DNA of 27,818 bases from JBOGGX01 sp050744245 (GCA_050744245.1 JBOGGX010000022.1:1-27818), one strand, 5' to 3'; positions 1 through 8,204 are shown, numbered from the stretch's first letter. The notes: generated by a model from the sequence alone, not told the origin. Program-made: numbers and translations.

Positions 1-128
1 CCGAAAAGGCCCGAGAACACGGGCCGAAGAGGTGGTGAGGGCCGACAAGGACGAGCACCAAGCCCAGCACACCGGCCCACTGGCCCTCAACGACGCGCCC
101 GCAAGCCTACTTATTCAGGTCGAAGTAG

Positions 129-617
129 TTAGTCCTCCTGGAAGGCCTCGCGCAGCTTGGCCTCTTCCTCGTTGCTGAGGTTGGTCTGGATGAGCTCCAT
201 CTCGGTGCCGGCGAACGCCTCGTGCACCTTGTCGACCACGGCGTCGCTGGTCATGACGAACAGCGCGGAGGTACCGGGCGTGATCTTGGTGCGAACCGAC
301 GCGATGAAGTCGTCGTCGATCCCGACATCGGCCAGCGAGCCGGCCAGGGCCCCGCCCGCGGCCCCGACGGCCAGGCCGATGAGCGGGATGAAGAACAGCA
401 GCCCGAACAGCAGCCCCCAGAACGCGCCGCCCAGCGCCCCGGCGCCGGTCGTGCTGGCCAACTGGCGGGTTCTCGGCTTCTTCTTGTCGGCCGGCCAGGT
501 GACCGTGGCGGCATCGTGGACCTTGATCAGTCCCTGCTTCTGCAGGCTCTCGAGGGTGGCGACCGCCTGCTCCGCCCCTTCGGGCGTGTTGAACTTCCAC
601 ACAGTCAGCGTGGCCAT
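129..617 (-). CDS. DUF1269-family membrane-associated stress protein
   Basis: 162 residues starting MATLTVWKFNTPEGAEQAV. The ATG at 617 is chosen because AAGGAG lies about 8 nt upstream. The N-terminal ~55 residues look like a ferredoxin-like fold that begins with a beta strand and an 'EGAEQAVATLESL' helix. Residues ~58-98 form a Gly/Ala-rich hydrophobic hairpin (GALGGAFWGLLFGLLFF, then GLAVGAAGGALAGSLADVG). The C-terminal half (FVMTSDAVVDKVHEAF...) repeats a strand-helix pattern. This arrangement is typical of DUF1269 proteins, often annotated as membrane or general stress proteins; their biochemical role is unknown. The gene is divergent from the broken SulP gene and is intact, unlike the next three genes to its right. 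Confidence 0.85.
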   Translation of the reverse strand: MATLTVWKFNTPEGAEQAVATLESLQKQGLIKVHDAATVTWPADKKKPRTRQLASTTGAGALGGAFWGLLFGLLFFIPLIGLAVGAAGGALAGSLADVGIDDDFIASVRTKITPGTSALFVMTSDAVVDKVHEAFAGTEMELIQTNLSNEEEAKLREAFQED

Positions 618-676
618 GTCGTCGTGATCTCCTTGATGGTCGAGCGTCGCAACTGGTTCGATGCGGACACTAACCG

Positions 677-2244
677 GTGGCGGACACCGACTCCGCCGGC
701 GGATCGGCGGCGGCAGGTAGCGTGCCGAGCGGCATGAGCACGGCAGCCGGCACGGGTGCGGTCGACCGTCCACATCGGTCGGTAGGCGGTCCGCTGTTCT
801 CCTCTCTGCATGGCTACCGGCCGGCGTGGCTGCGCGGCGATCTGGTCGCGGGCCTGACCGGTGTGGGCCGTCCTCGTGCCGGAGGCGCTGGCCTACGCCG
901 CCATCGCCGGGGTATCGCCCGTCATCGGTCTGTACGAGGCGCCGCCGGCGCTCGTCCTCTGCGCCGCCTTCGGCAGCTCCAAGCATCTGGTCACCGGGCC
1001 GATGGCCGCCACCGCGGCCCTGTCGGCCGCGGTGGTCCCCGACCTGGTGGCCGACCCGTGGCAGGCGGCCGAGTTCACGGTCGTAGTGGCCCTGGTCACC
1101 GGCGTGCTCGCGGTGCTCGCCGGGCTCCTCCGGCTCGGGTTCCTGGCCAATTTCATCTCCGAGCCCGTGCTCAAGGGGTTCATCATCGGACTGGCCCTGA
1201 CGATCATCGTGGGCCAGGTGCCCAAGCTGCTCGGCATCGAGAAGGGCGATGGTGGCTTCTTCGAAGAGTCCTGGTCCGTGCTCACCCACCTGGGCGACAC
1301 CCGGTGGCGGACGCTGGCCGTCGGCCTCGGTTCCCTGGCCGTCGTGCTGGCGCTGCGCCGGCTGGCTCCCGTCATGCCCGGCTCCCTGGGCGCCGTGCTC
1401 GGTGGGATCGTGCTGGTGACGACGCTCGACCTGGCCGACAAGGGCGTCGTGATCGTGGGCGACATCGACAGCGGCCTGGCCGCGATCGGCCTGCCCAACG
1501 GTGTCGCGTTCACCGATTACCTGACCGCGGTGGCGTCATGCGTCGGCAGCATGCTCATCGCCTTCGCCGAGGGTCTCGGTGCGGCCAAGACCTACGCGAC
1601 CCGGAACCACTACGAGATCGACGCCAACCGGGAGCTGATCGGTCTGGGCGCGGCCAACCTGGGCTCGGGCCGGCCTGGCCAGCGGGATGGTGGTGAACGG
1701 CAGCCTGTCGACGACCGCGGTGAACGCGTCGGCCGGGGCCAGGACGCAGCTGTCCGAGCTGGTCGACGCCGTCCTCACCGTGGTGACCCTGCTCTTCCTT
1801 ACGGCGCTGTTCGAGAACCTGCCCGAGGCGACGCTGGCCGCGGTCGTGATCGCCGCCCTGATCGAGCTGGTCGACGTCGCCGCCCTCGCCCGTCTGTACC
1901 GGCTGTACACGAGAAGGCTCGGACGCATCTACGGCCACGCCGCTCGGCCCGACTTCGTCGCCGCGGTCGCCACCATGTTCGGCGTGCTGATCTTCGACAC
2001 GCTGCCCGGCCGGCGACCTCGACCGCTCCGGGGTCACGCTCGCCGTCGCCGTGGCATCGGGCAGGTGCGCGACCTGATCGACCTCGAGGCCGAGCCCGCA
2101 CCGCAAACTCGACGCAGCCATGGTCGGAATTCGACCGCAGATGCGTCGAGTACGGGGCCCGAGGCCGAGGCCACCGTCCGGATGTTCCGTTCGGTCCAGG
2201 AGGCCGTCGCGGCGCTCGCGCCCGGCGACGGAAGGAGCGGCTGA
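677..2244 (+). pseudogene. SulP-family anion transporter, frameshifted and internally deleted
   Basis: A SulP (SLC26-like) permease is readable only by joining frames. It starts at GTG 677 (or ATG 734) and reads to ...DLVAGLT at 859. One extra G at 860/861 moves the frame to VWAVLVPEALAYAAIAG, the SulP signature, continuing through TGPMAATAALSA and AFAEGLGAAKTYA. A 4-nt insertion (cggc, 1671-1674, a GGCC-type duplication) moves the frame again into LASGMVVNGSLSTTAVNASAG. After FDTLPG (2010) roughly 100 or more residues normally present (last membrane segment and most of the STAS domain) are missing. The text resumes with GDLDRSGVTLAVA and, after another shift near 2061, GQVRDLID...MFRSVQEAVAALAPG, the STAS C-terminus, ending at TGA 2242-2244. 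The last codons overlap the next gene's ATG (TGATG), so the two were once coupled. SulP proteins move sulfate or bicarbonate; this copy cannot make a full transporter as read. Confidence 0.85.
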
Positions 2245-2920
2245 TGCTCGCCCAAGCCATCGGTGATGTGCTGCCAACGGCCGTCGGTGTGGCCCTGAGC
2301 CCGGTTCCCATCATCGCCGTCATCCTGATGCTCGGCACGCCGAGGGCTCGGTCCAACGGGCCGGCGTTCGCCGTCGGGTGGGTGGTCGGCCTGGTCGTGG
2401 TGAGCGTGCTCGTGCTCGTCCTGGCCGGCGGCGCCGACTCGAGCAGCGACACGTCGACCGCGGTCGACGTGGTCAAGCTCCTCTTCGGACTGGTGCTGCT
2501 GGCCGTCGCGGTCAAGGAGTGGCGGAGCCGGCCCAGGCCGGGCAAGCAGGCGCCGATGCCCAAGTGGGGTGGAGGCGATCGACGGGTTCACTGCCGGCAC
2601 GTCGCTCGGGTTCGGCGCGGTGCTGTCCGGAGTCAACCCCAAGAACCTGGCGCTGACCGCGGCCGCGGCCGCCGCCATCGCCCAGGCCGGGCTGTCGGGG
2701 AGCGAGAGCGCAGTCGCCGTGGCGGTGTTCGTCGTCCTCCGGTCGCTGACGGTCGTCGGGGCCCGTCGTGCTCTACCCGGCGATGGGCGACCGGGCGACC
2801 CACACGCTGGCATCGATGAAGCAGTTCATGTCCGATCACAACGCGGCGATCATGGCCGTGCTGTGCCTCGTGCTCGGGGCCAAGATCGGCGGCCAGGCCC
2901 TCGGCGCCCTCCTGTCCTAG
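2244..2920 (+). pseudogene. GAP/SfLAP-family membrane protein (LysE-like fold), two frameshifts
   Basis: Begins at ATG 2244 with GGAG at 2233-2236, overlapping the SulP stop. The first frame gives IGDVLPTAVGVALSPVPIIA, RARSNGPAFAVGWVVGLVVV and a third hydrophobic span, typical of the GAP family (relatives of mycobacterial Sap, sulfolipid-1-addressing protein). At PKW (2562-2567) one extra G in a run of four shifts the frame; the text continues EAIDGFTAGTSLGFGAVLSG, then VNPKNLALT. A second shift in GGGGCCC near 2758-2764 leads into VVLYPAMGD and a last membrane segment, AIMAVLCLVLGAKIGG, ending at TAG 2918-2920. Both shifts are consistent with a single added base in a G run. The family is thought to help export lipids or act as a transporter; the substrate here is unknown. 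It is either a true pseudogene or an intact gene damaged by sequencing error. Confidence 0.8.
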
Positions 2921-3101
2921 GACTTCTCTGTCGCGGTGGCGTTGAACTTTTCGGCAAGTTTGATGAGCGCGAGTATGGCTACTGAGAAGGATCTCCGTAC
3001 CACCCCACCTGGACTTGCGACCTGACGGCGCCAGGACCGGCGAGTGGTCAGCCTTCTGCGAGAAGAGCGCAGTCGTTCCTGTGCTCGACTCGCGCGCCCG
3101 A

Positions 3102-3120
3102 GGGCGGGCTTTGCCCGCCC
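3102..3120. repeat. Perfect 8-bp inverted repeat
   Basis: GGGCGGGC TTT GCCCGCCC. Very stable, but without a U tract, so intrinsic terminator function is uncertain. Confidence 0.6.
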
Positions 3121-3159
3121 GACAACCTCACCGCAACGGCGGTCGCGCCGGGGGGAGGC

Positions 3160-3185
3160 CGGGAGGGGGGCCTGCCCCCCTCCCG
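3160..3185. repeat. 11-bp G/C-only inverted repeat
   Basis: C plus GGGAGGGGGG pairs with CCCCCCTCCC plus G around a CCTG loop. It lies about 40 bp upstream of the putative antitoxin start and could act as a terminator or a barrier to read-through into the PIN locus. Confidence 0.6.
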
Positions 3186-3222
3186 CTAATGGATCGTGTA
3201 GGAGGCCGGGAGCTGTGGCAGC

Positions 3223-3399
3223 ATGCGATCCGAGTTAGCGCCGCCGCGTATCCGCAGCGGAAGGGTCATCGTTCCAGACGGTGAGACCGACGTGCTCGAC
3301 GAGGCACCGGCCGACTACGGACTCGACGCCTCGGCTGTCCTGCGGGCGATGCGCGAGGCCGAGCGGTGCAGGTCTACCTCGACTCGTCGGCGCTGGTGA
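3223..3399 (+). CDS. Short ORF in antitoxin position upstream of PIN toxin
   Basis: 58 codons from ATG 3223 (GGAG-like sequence about 18 nt upstream, weak) to TGA 3397-3399. It overlaps the first 34 bases of the PIN-domain gene in another frame, the spacing seen in vapBC operons. The central part (GRVIVPDGETDVLDEAP, then DASAVLRAMREAER) is acidic and helical as in many VapB-type antitoxins. I cannot assign it to a named antitoxin family, and the Arg/Ser/Thr-rich tail looks like read-through past the usual end. It may be truncated like its neighbour. The call rests mostly on position. Confidence 0.4.
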   Translation: MRSELAPPRIRSGRVIVPDGETDVLDEAPADYGLDASAVLRAMREAERCRSTSTRRRW

Positions 3400-3762
3400 A
3401 ACCCGTGCAACGCGAGGACGAGTCGGCCCCTGCGACGGTATCTTCGCCGGGATCGAGACGGCCCTCGGGTGACGAGTGCGCTGTCGCGCGTCGAGGTGGT
3501 TCGGGCGGTCCGTCAGGGTGGGGCGAGCGCAGTCGCCCACGCCCGCCGGGTGCTCGGGCGCGTCCATCAGGTCGCGGTCGACTGGGACCTGCTCGACGAG
3601 GCGGCCACCATCGCTCCCGGTGCCGGGTTGCGCAGCCTCGATGCCATGCATCTCGCCGCCGCGCAGTCGCTCGGATCCGACCTCAGGGCCATCGTCACCT
3701 ACGACCAGCGAATGACAAGTGCCGCTGGCGCGCTCAGCATCGCGGTCGTCGACCCGCAGTGA
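3366..3762 (+). pseudogene. VapC-type PIN-domain toxin, one frameshift
   Basis: From GTG 3366 the frame reads MQVYLDSSALVKPV, the PIN N-terminal strand with its first metal-binding Asp, to REDESA. One extra C in CCCC (3427-3430) breaks the frame. Removing it gives LRRYLRR..GPRVTSALSRVEVVRAVR, then AVDWDLLDEAATI, SLDAMHLAAAQSLG (the conserved D-x-x-H-L-A-x-A helix) and AIVTYDQRM, ending at TGA 3760-3762. Restored length is about 131 aa, normal for VapC ribonucleases, which cleave RNA and are neutralised by a cognate VapB. As written the toxin would be inactive. It is the third gene in a row broken by what looks like added bases. Confidence 0.8.
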
Positions 3763-3818
3763 TGGCTGGGCTCGCCACGCGCCGCACGCGGCTCCCGTTC
3801 GTTGTCACACCCCGTGCG

Positions 3819-3824
3819 TAGGGT
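3819..3824 (+). promoter_or_regulatory. Candidate -10 box (TAGGGT) of the HNH gene
   Basis: TAGGGT ends 8 nt before ATG 3833, the spacing expected for a leaderless or near-leaderless transcript. No convincing Shine-Dalgarno sequence is present. Confidence 0.45.
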
Positions 3825-3840
3825 ACGAACATATGTATGG
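3825..3840. promoter_or_regulatory. Possible degenerate LexA (SOS) box over the HNH gene start
   Basis: ACGAACATATGTATGG matches the actinobacterial consensus TCGAAC-N4-GTTCGA in 5 of 6 bases of the left arm but only about 3 of 6 in the right arm. It sits exactly over the predicted transcription start. Mycobacterial 13E12 (DUF222-HNH) genes are known LexA targets, which makes the match more credible than its score alone. Confidence 0.35.
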
Positions 3841-5080
3841 GTCGCTGACAAAGCTGCGGAGCGGGCTGGCCGGCTGGGCGAGCCGGTTCGATCCGGCGTG
3901 CGTGCCGGCGGCCGATTGCGCAGCCGTGGTCAAGGAGGCGGCGGCGATCAAGAACATCGCAGCCATCCTGGAGGCCATGGCCGCGGCTCGGCTGGCCGAC
4001 ACGTCGGGTTGGAGAAGCGAGGGTGACCGCTCGGCGGCCGAGTGGCTGGCTCGAACGACGGGCACCACCGCGATTCAGGCCCAGCGTGCGATCCAGACCG
4101 GCCAGCGGCTCGACGGGCTGAGCGCCACCGCCGAGGTGGCCAAGCGGGGGGAGCTGTCCCCAGGTCAGGCCTCGGCCAGCGTCGATGCGGCTAGCGCCAA
4201 CCCCGGCGCCGAGTCCGATCTCCTCGACGCGGCCGGGCGCGAATCGCTGGGCGAACTGCGCGATCGGTGCCGGCGGGCCAAGGCGGCGGCCGATCCTGAA
4301 CCCGACGCCACCTACCGGCGGGTCCACGCCTCCCGGGCAGCACGCCACTACCTCGACGCCGAGGGAGCCTGGAACCTGCACGTCACCACCACCCCCGACG
4401 CCGGAGCCACCATCGCCTCGGTCCTCGATGAGCTCACCGACGAGATCTTTCGGCGGGCCCACCGAGACGGCCACCGGGAGACCCGCGACGCCTACGCCGC
4501 CGACGCCTTGGTCGAGATGGCGCGACGTGCCCGGGACGGTCGTCCCGCAGATGGCGAGCGCGGCGGCGAGGCCAACGCTGGGGTACGTAGGGGCGAGCGG
4601 TTCCTGGCCCTGCTCCGGGTCGACCTCGACGCGCTGGTGCGAGGCGCGATCGACGGCGACGAGACCTGCGAGATCGCCGGGTTCGGGCCCGTCCCTGTTG
4701 CCGTCGCCCGCCGGCTGCTGGGCGAGTCCATCATCAAGCTCGTCCTCACCCGCGGAGTCGGCGTCGCCAACGTCACCCATCTCGGCCGCGGCCCTGCCGC
4801 GGCCCAGAAGATCGCCCTCCTGTGGAGCCAACCCACCTGCGACGTCGAGGGTTGCGGTCGTCGGGGGAGACTCGAGGTCGATCACCTCGCCCCGTGGGCC
4901 GAGACCCGTCACACGCCCCTCGACGAGCTCGGCCACAAATACGCCCACCACCACGATCTCAAGACGAGCCGCGGCTGGGATCTCGTGCCCGGCACTGGCA
5001 AGCGCCCAATGGTCGCCCCCGACGATCCCCGCCATCCCCGCAATCGGCGGACCAACAGCGGGGGGCGCGACCCTCCGTGA
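3833..5080 (+). CDS. DUF222 / HNH endonuclease-domain protein (13E12 family)
   Basis: 415 residues from ATG 3833; longer upstream frames lack family content, and the -10 box overlaps them. The N-terminal ~300 residues are the helical DUF222 region (AAILEAMAAARLADTSGW, SAAEWLARTTG, ELSPGQASAS, LRVDLDALVRG). The C-terminal HNH fold starts near residue 336 with CDVEGC, has D350-H351 in LEVDHLAPW, then DELGHKYAHHHDLKTSRGW with H372-374. The second motif position is less like the usual N than in textbook HNH domains. Proteins of this type are multi-copy in actinobacterial genomes, are often seen as mobile or SOS-linked, and their nuclease activity is largely unproven. It is convergent with uppP across a 106-bp gap. 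Confidence 0.88.
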   Translation: MYGSLTKLRSGLAGWASRFDPACVPAADCAAVVKEAAAIKNIAAILEAMAAARLADTSGWRSEGDRSAAEWLARTTGTTAIQAQRAIQTGQRLDGLSATAEVAKRGELSPGQASASVDAASANPGAESDLLDAAGRESLGELRDRCRRAKAAADPEPDATYRRVHASRAARHYLDAEGAWNLHVTTTPDAGATIASVLDELTDEIFRRAHRDGHRETRDAYAADALVEMARRARDGRPADGERGGEANAGVRRGERFLALLRVDLDALVRGAIDGDETCEIAGFGPVPVAVARRLLGESIIKLVLTRGVGVANVTHLGRGPAAAQKIALLWSQPTCDVEGCGRRGRLEVDHLAPWAETRHTPLDELGHKYAHHHDLKTSRGWDLVPGTGKRPMVAPDDPRHPRNRRTNSGGRDPP

Positions 5081-5143
5081 CCGACGGCGACGACCGCCGA
5101 CCATTATCCGATGCGTGACGCCGACCGTTGACGCGCCCGGCGC

Positions 5144-5180
5144 ACCCGTTGCCCCGTTGCGCCCGTTGCGCCGGTTGCCG
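5144..5180. repeat. Short imperfect tandem repeat, GTTGC every 8-9 bp
   Basis: GTTGC begins at 5148, 5156, 5165 and 5174 within a C/G background, in the intergenic space between the convergent HNH and uppP genes. Probably replication slippage; no coding role. Confidence 0.55.
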
Positions 5181-5186
5181 CGCGGG

Positions 5187-6005
5187 CTAACGCCAGGGTG
5201 TCGCCGCCAGGGCGAGCACGACCACGCCGAGGGCGATCCGGTAGATCACGAACGGGGTGAAGGTGTGGGTCCGGATGATCTTGAGGGTGGCCCACACCGC
5301 GAACCAGCCGCTCACCGCGGAGGCGGCGATGCCCCACACGAACGGGGCGATGAAGTCGGACGGGATGCCGCCCTCGGTCATCACGTCGAGGCCGGAGAAG
5401 AGGATGGCGCCGGCGATGATCGGGAGGCTCATGAGGAACGAGATGCGGGCCGCGGAATCCCGGTTGAAGCGACGGACCCGGCCGACGGTGATGGTCACCC
5501 CCGAGCGGGACACGCCCGGCTGGAGGGCGAGGGCCTGGCCCACGCCCGTGGCCAACGCGTCCTTGAGGCGGTACTCGTCGATGGAGCGGTCGCCGGGGAG
5601 GCGGTCGGCCCAGTAGAGGACCAGGGCGAACACGATCAACATCACGCCGATCAGCCAGATGGCGCCCGTCTTCTCCTCGATGAAATCGGCCAGCAGCGCA
5701 CCGGTGATGGCCGCGGGCACGGCCGACACGAGGAGGAGCCAGGCCAGGCGACCGTCCGGCGACTTCGGCCGGCCGAACGCGGCGGCCGCCAGCCGGACCA
5801 GGTCGTGGCGGAAGTAGGCCACCACGCCGACGAGGGTGCCGACGTGGAGGGCGACGTCGAAGGTCTTCTCGAGGCCGGGGTTGCCCGCGAAGTCGTCCCA
5901 CCCGAACAGCCACGGGACGAGGATGAGGTGCCCGGACGACGAGATCGGCAGGAACTCGGTGAAGCCCTGCACGATGCCGAGGACGATCGCATGGAGGATG
6001 GGCAC
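5187..6005 (-). CDS. uppP: Undecaprenyl-diphosphatase UppP (BacA)
   Basis: 272 residues from GTG 6005 (V-PILHAIVLGIVQGFTEFLP), matching the usual family length of 265-280; the frame stays open upstream, but that text is low-complexity Arg/Pro. This integral membrane enzyme removes a phosphate from undecaprenyl pyrophosphate, regenerating the lipid carrier for peptidoglycan and other wall polymers. Both signatures are present: the (E/Q)xxxE motif as QGFTE, followed at once by FLPISSSGH with the catalytic-site Ser and His, and PGVSRSG with the essential Arg. Several hydrophobic spans follow (LAWLLLVSAVPAAITGAL, AIWLIGVMLIVFALVLYW, SFLMSLPIIAGAILF, IALGVVVLALAA). Overexpression of such genes gives bacitracin resistance in other bacteria. 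No clear ribosome binding site is seen before the GTG. Confidence 0.93.
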   Translation of the reverse strand: MPILHAIVLGIVQGFTEFLPISSSGHLILVPWLFGWDDFAGNPGLEKTFDVALHVGTLVGVVAYFRHDLVRLAAAAFGRPKSPDGRLAWLLLVSAVPAAITGALLADFIEEKTGAIWLIGVMLIVFALVLYWADRLPGDRSIDEYRLKDALATGVGQALALQPGVSRSGVTITVGRVRRFNRDSAARISFLMSLPIIAGAILFSGLDVMTEGGIPSDFIAPFVWGIAASAVSGWFAVWATLKIIRTHTFTPFVIYRIALGVVVLALAATPWR

Positions 6006-6097
6006 GGCCGCCGATGCTGGCAGGCGCGGGCCGAGGCGAGCCAGAATCGCACGCCCATGCCCTGCCCGCGTCCACGCACCCACCCGTCCACGAGCCG

Positions 6098-6817
6098 ATG
6101 ACCCCGGAGCAGGCCACCGCCCTCTGCGCGCCGGCGGTCGACCGGGTCGTGATCGGTGTCCACCTGCGCAGCCAGCCCCGGGGCCGAGAGGTGGCCCGGG
6201 CCCACGGGCTCGAGCGGGCCGGTCCACTCGTCGAGTTCCGGTCGGCCCTGCTGGCCGGACCGGTCGCACGGGCAACGGCCGAGGGGGTGGCCCGCTACTT
6301 CCCGCCGGGTGCCCTCGACGAGGAGCTGCGGATCCAGGCCGGCCACGGGATGCTGACGGTCGACGAGGCCGCCGGACGAATCCTCCTCACCGAGCGAGGC
6401 GCCGTCGTGGTCGGCGAGCTGTACGACGTGCACGCCGAGGTGACGGCCGAGGCCTGGGCCGGGGAGGCGGACCGGGTGCGACGCCTGAACGACCTGACCG
6501 GTCGGCTGCTCGACGCGGGCCGGCCCACCGGCGGACCGGCGTTCGCCGGGATGAGCCGACCCCACGAACGCCCGGGCGACCCGGCCCCGGTGGTCCTCTT
6601 CAATCGGCTCGCCGCGTTCCGCTACCACCGGGCCGACGCCCACGCCGCCGCCTGGGCCGCCGCCGGCCACACGGCGGCCACCATCAACCATCTCGCCCCC
6701 GGTGCCGAGCGGGACGCCATCGAGGCCGACACCAACCGGCGGGCCGCCGCCCCCTACCGCGCCCTCACCGCTGACGAGCGCCTGGTGTTCCTCGCGGCGC
6801 TCGCCGCCCTGCCCTGA
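6098..6817 (+). CDS. Conserved-looking helical protein, possible winged-helix fold
   Basis: 239 residues from ATG 6098 (MTPEQATALCAPAVDRVV). Not recognised with confidence. Residues ~45-110 have a MarR/ArsR-like pattern: FRSALLAGPVARATAEGVARY, a short middle helix, then GMLTVDEAAGRILLTERG, which resembles a wing followed by a helix. The C-terminal half is Ala-rich and helical (LFNRLAAFRYHRADAHAAAW, then GAERDAIEADTNRRAAAPYR, LTADERLVFLAALAALP). It could be a small transcription factor or a helical metabolite-binding protein. It is divergent from uppP with 92 bp between starts, and convergent with tldE with only 7 bp between stops, which supports the annotated end. Confidence 0.65.
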   Translation: MTPEQATALCAPAVDRVVIGVHLRSQPRGREVARAHGLERAGPLVEFRSALLAGPVARATAEGVARYFPPGALDEELRIQAGHGMLTVDEAAGRILLTERGAVVVGELYDVHAEVTAEAWAGEADRVRRLNDLTGRLLDAGRPTGGPAFAGMSRPHERPGDPAPVVLFNRLAAFRYHRADAHAAAWAAAGHTAATINHLAPGAERDAIEADTNRRAAAPYRALTADERLVFLAALAALP

Positions 6818-6824
6818 GCCAGAT

Positions 6825-8204
6825 TCACGTGCCGCTGATGGTGACGTCGTCGACGACGAGGCTGACGCCGGCGGCCCGCATCGGCAGCCACTCGACGTCA
6901 CCGCCGACCGCGGCGACGTCCTTGAGCATGCGCTGGATGGTCGAGGCGATGGTGAAGCCTCGCAACGGCTCGGCGAGCTCGCCGCCGCGGATGCGCAGCC
7001 CGTCGGCGCCGGTGGAGAAGTCGCCGCTCACCGGGTTGACCCCGGAGTGGAGGCCCTTCACCGACTGGACGAGCACGCCGTCGTCGATCGCCCCGACCAG
7101 CTCGGCCTGCGAGGACGATCCGGGGACCAGCGCCAGCGCCCGGGCGCCCACGCCGGGCGCGCTCTTGAACCCGCGGACGGCCGACCCCGTCGATCCGGTC
7201 CCCGACCAGCGGCCGGTGTAGGCGTTGTGCAGGAACCCGGCCAGCACACCACCGTCGATGAGCAGGTTGCGCCGGGTGGCCAGGCCCTCGCCATCGGTCC
7301 TGGTCGAGCCGAAGGCCAGCGGGTTGGTCGGGTCGTCGACCAGCGTGAGCCGGGCCGCGCCCACGTCGTCGCCCAGCCGGTCGGCGAACAGCGACCGCCC
7401 CTTGAGCACGGCCTCGCCCGACAGCGTGCCCGACAGGACACCGAGGAACTGGGCCGTCACCCACGGGTCGAACACCACCGTGAACCGCCCGCTGTCGGGC
7501 TTGGTCGCCCCGAGCAGCCGGGTGGCCCGGTGGGCGGCGTCGGCCGCGGCCAAGCCCACGTCGAGGTCGACCGGCTCCCGCCCGGCGGAGAACCCGAACC
7601 CGGTCTGGATCTCGTCGCCGGTGCCCGCCAGGACGTAGGTCGACACGAAGCACGTCGTGGCCCGGCTGGTGGAACGGATGCCCGCCGTGCTGGCCACGGC
7701 GGCCTCGGCCATCGAGTCGGTGTAGTCGGCATGCTCGACCTTCGAGATCCGCGGATCCGCGGCGGCCACCGCCCGTTCGAGCTCCATGGCCCGCTCGACC
7801 TTCGCCTCCGTCGGCACGCCGAGCAGCCCCTCCCGCCACAAGCCGAGGTCGACGGGCTCGACGCCGTCGGGCTCCGCCAGCCCGAGGTGCTCGTCGGGCG
7901 AGCCGAACTCGGCGTTCTCCCGCGCCTCGGCCAGGATCTCGTCGACGACGTCGGGGGCGAGCGTGCCGGCGTAGGCGATCCCTTGGCGATGGTCGCGGAC
8001 GACCCGCACACCGACGCCGGCCGACTCGGCCGACGACAGCTGTTCGATCCCGCCCTCGTAGATGCGGATCTCGGTGTCGCGGGAGCGCACGACGATGGCC
8101 TCGAGCTGTTCGCCGTCGTTCGCCCGCGAAACCACCCGGTCGGCCAGCGCCAGGAGGTCGCTCACCCGACCGCCGTCCTCGGAGACCGCAAACTCGCCCT
8201 TCAT
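6825..8204 (-). CDS. tldE: TldE/PmbA-family subunit of the TldD-TldE protease
   Basis: 459 residues from ATG 8204, whose first bases overlap the tldD stop (ATGA), so translation is coupled. TldE lacks the metal site and pairs with TldD to form a heterodimeric zinc protease that degrades unfolded or small peptides and processes some modified peptides, as shown for E. coli microcin B17. Family features are the N-terminal 'AIVVRSRDTEIRIYEGGIEQ' strands, SAGVGVRVV, the middle GRFTVVFDPWVTAQFLG, the 'GEGLATRRNLLIDGGVLAGF' segment, then VNPVSGDFSTGADG and a C-terminal 'LRGFTIASTIQRMLKDVAAV'. No HExxxH is present, as expected for this subunit. No RiPP-like precursor peptide was noticed nearby. Confidence 0.9.
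   Translation of the reverse strand: MKGEFAVSEDGGRVSDLLALADRVVSRANDGEQLEAIVVRSRDTEIRIYEGGIEQLSSAESAGVGVRVVRDHRQGIAYAGTLAPDVVDEILAEARENAEFGSPDEHLGLAEPDGVEPVDLGLWREGLLGVPTEAKVERAMELERAVAAADPRISKVEHADYTDSMAEAAVASTAGIRSTSRATTCFVSTYVLAGTGDEIQTGFGFSAGREPVDLDVGLAAADAAHRATRLLGATKPDSGRFTVVFDPWVTAQFLGVLSGTLSGEAVLKGRSLFADRLGDDVGAARLTLVDDPTNPLAFGSTRTDGEGLATRRNLLIDGGVLAGFLHNAYTGRWSGTGSTGSAVRGFKSAPGVGARALALVPGSSSQAELVGAIDDGVLVQSVKGLHSGVNPVSGDFSTGADGLRIRGGELAEPLRGFTIASTIQRMLKDVAAVGGDVEWLPMRAAGVSLVVDDVTISGT

Larger units (their letters stand above)
2921..3222. other. Gene-free spacer with strong hairpins
   Basis: No coding sequence with family-like content was found here. Two perfect inverted repeats sit near the end: GGGCGGGC/GCCCGCCC (3102-3109 and 3113-3120, 3-nt loop), and GGGAGGGGGG/CCCCCCTCCC (3161-3170 and 3175-3184, 4-nt loop, plus a C3160-G3185 pair). 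Neither is followed by a T run on either strand. A weak third hairpin, CTGCG/CGCAG, is at 3056-3072. They may stop transcription from the SulP/GAP pair, or be debris of an old insertion. Confidence 0.6.

Noticed and set aside
1..70. Minus-strand frame from GTG 70 reading VLGLVLVLVGPHHLFGP, like the start of a membrane protein
   Set aside because: Only 23 codons are inside the window, there is no ribosome site, and no family is recognisable.
677..2244. Programmed ribosomal frameshifting in the SulP gene
   Set aside because: There are several shifts of different size plus a large deletion, with no slippery site or conserved stimulator; decay or sequence error explains it better.
5081..5186. 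Terminator between the convergent HNH and uppP genes
   Set aside because: Only a 5-bp CGGCG/CGCCG stem and a GTTGC repeat are present, with no T run.
6006..6275. N-terminal extension of UppP by up to 90 codons
   Set aside because: The extra text is Arg/Pro-rich, unlike the family, which begins just before the first membrane helix at GTG 6005; it would also overlap the divergent gene.
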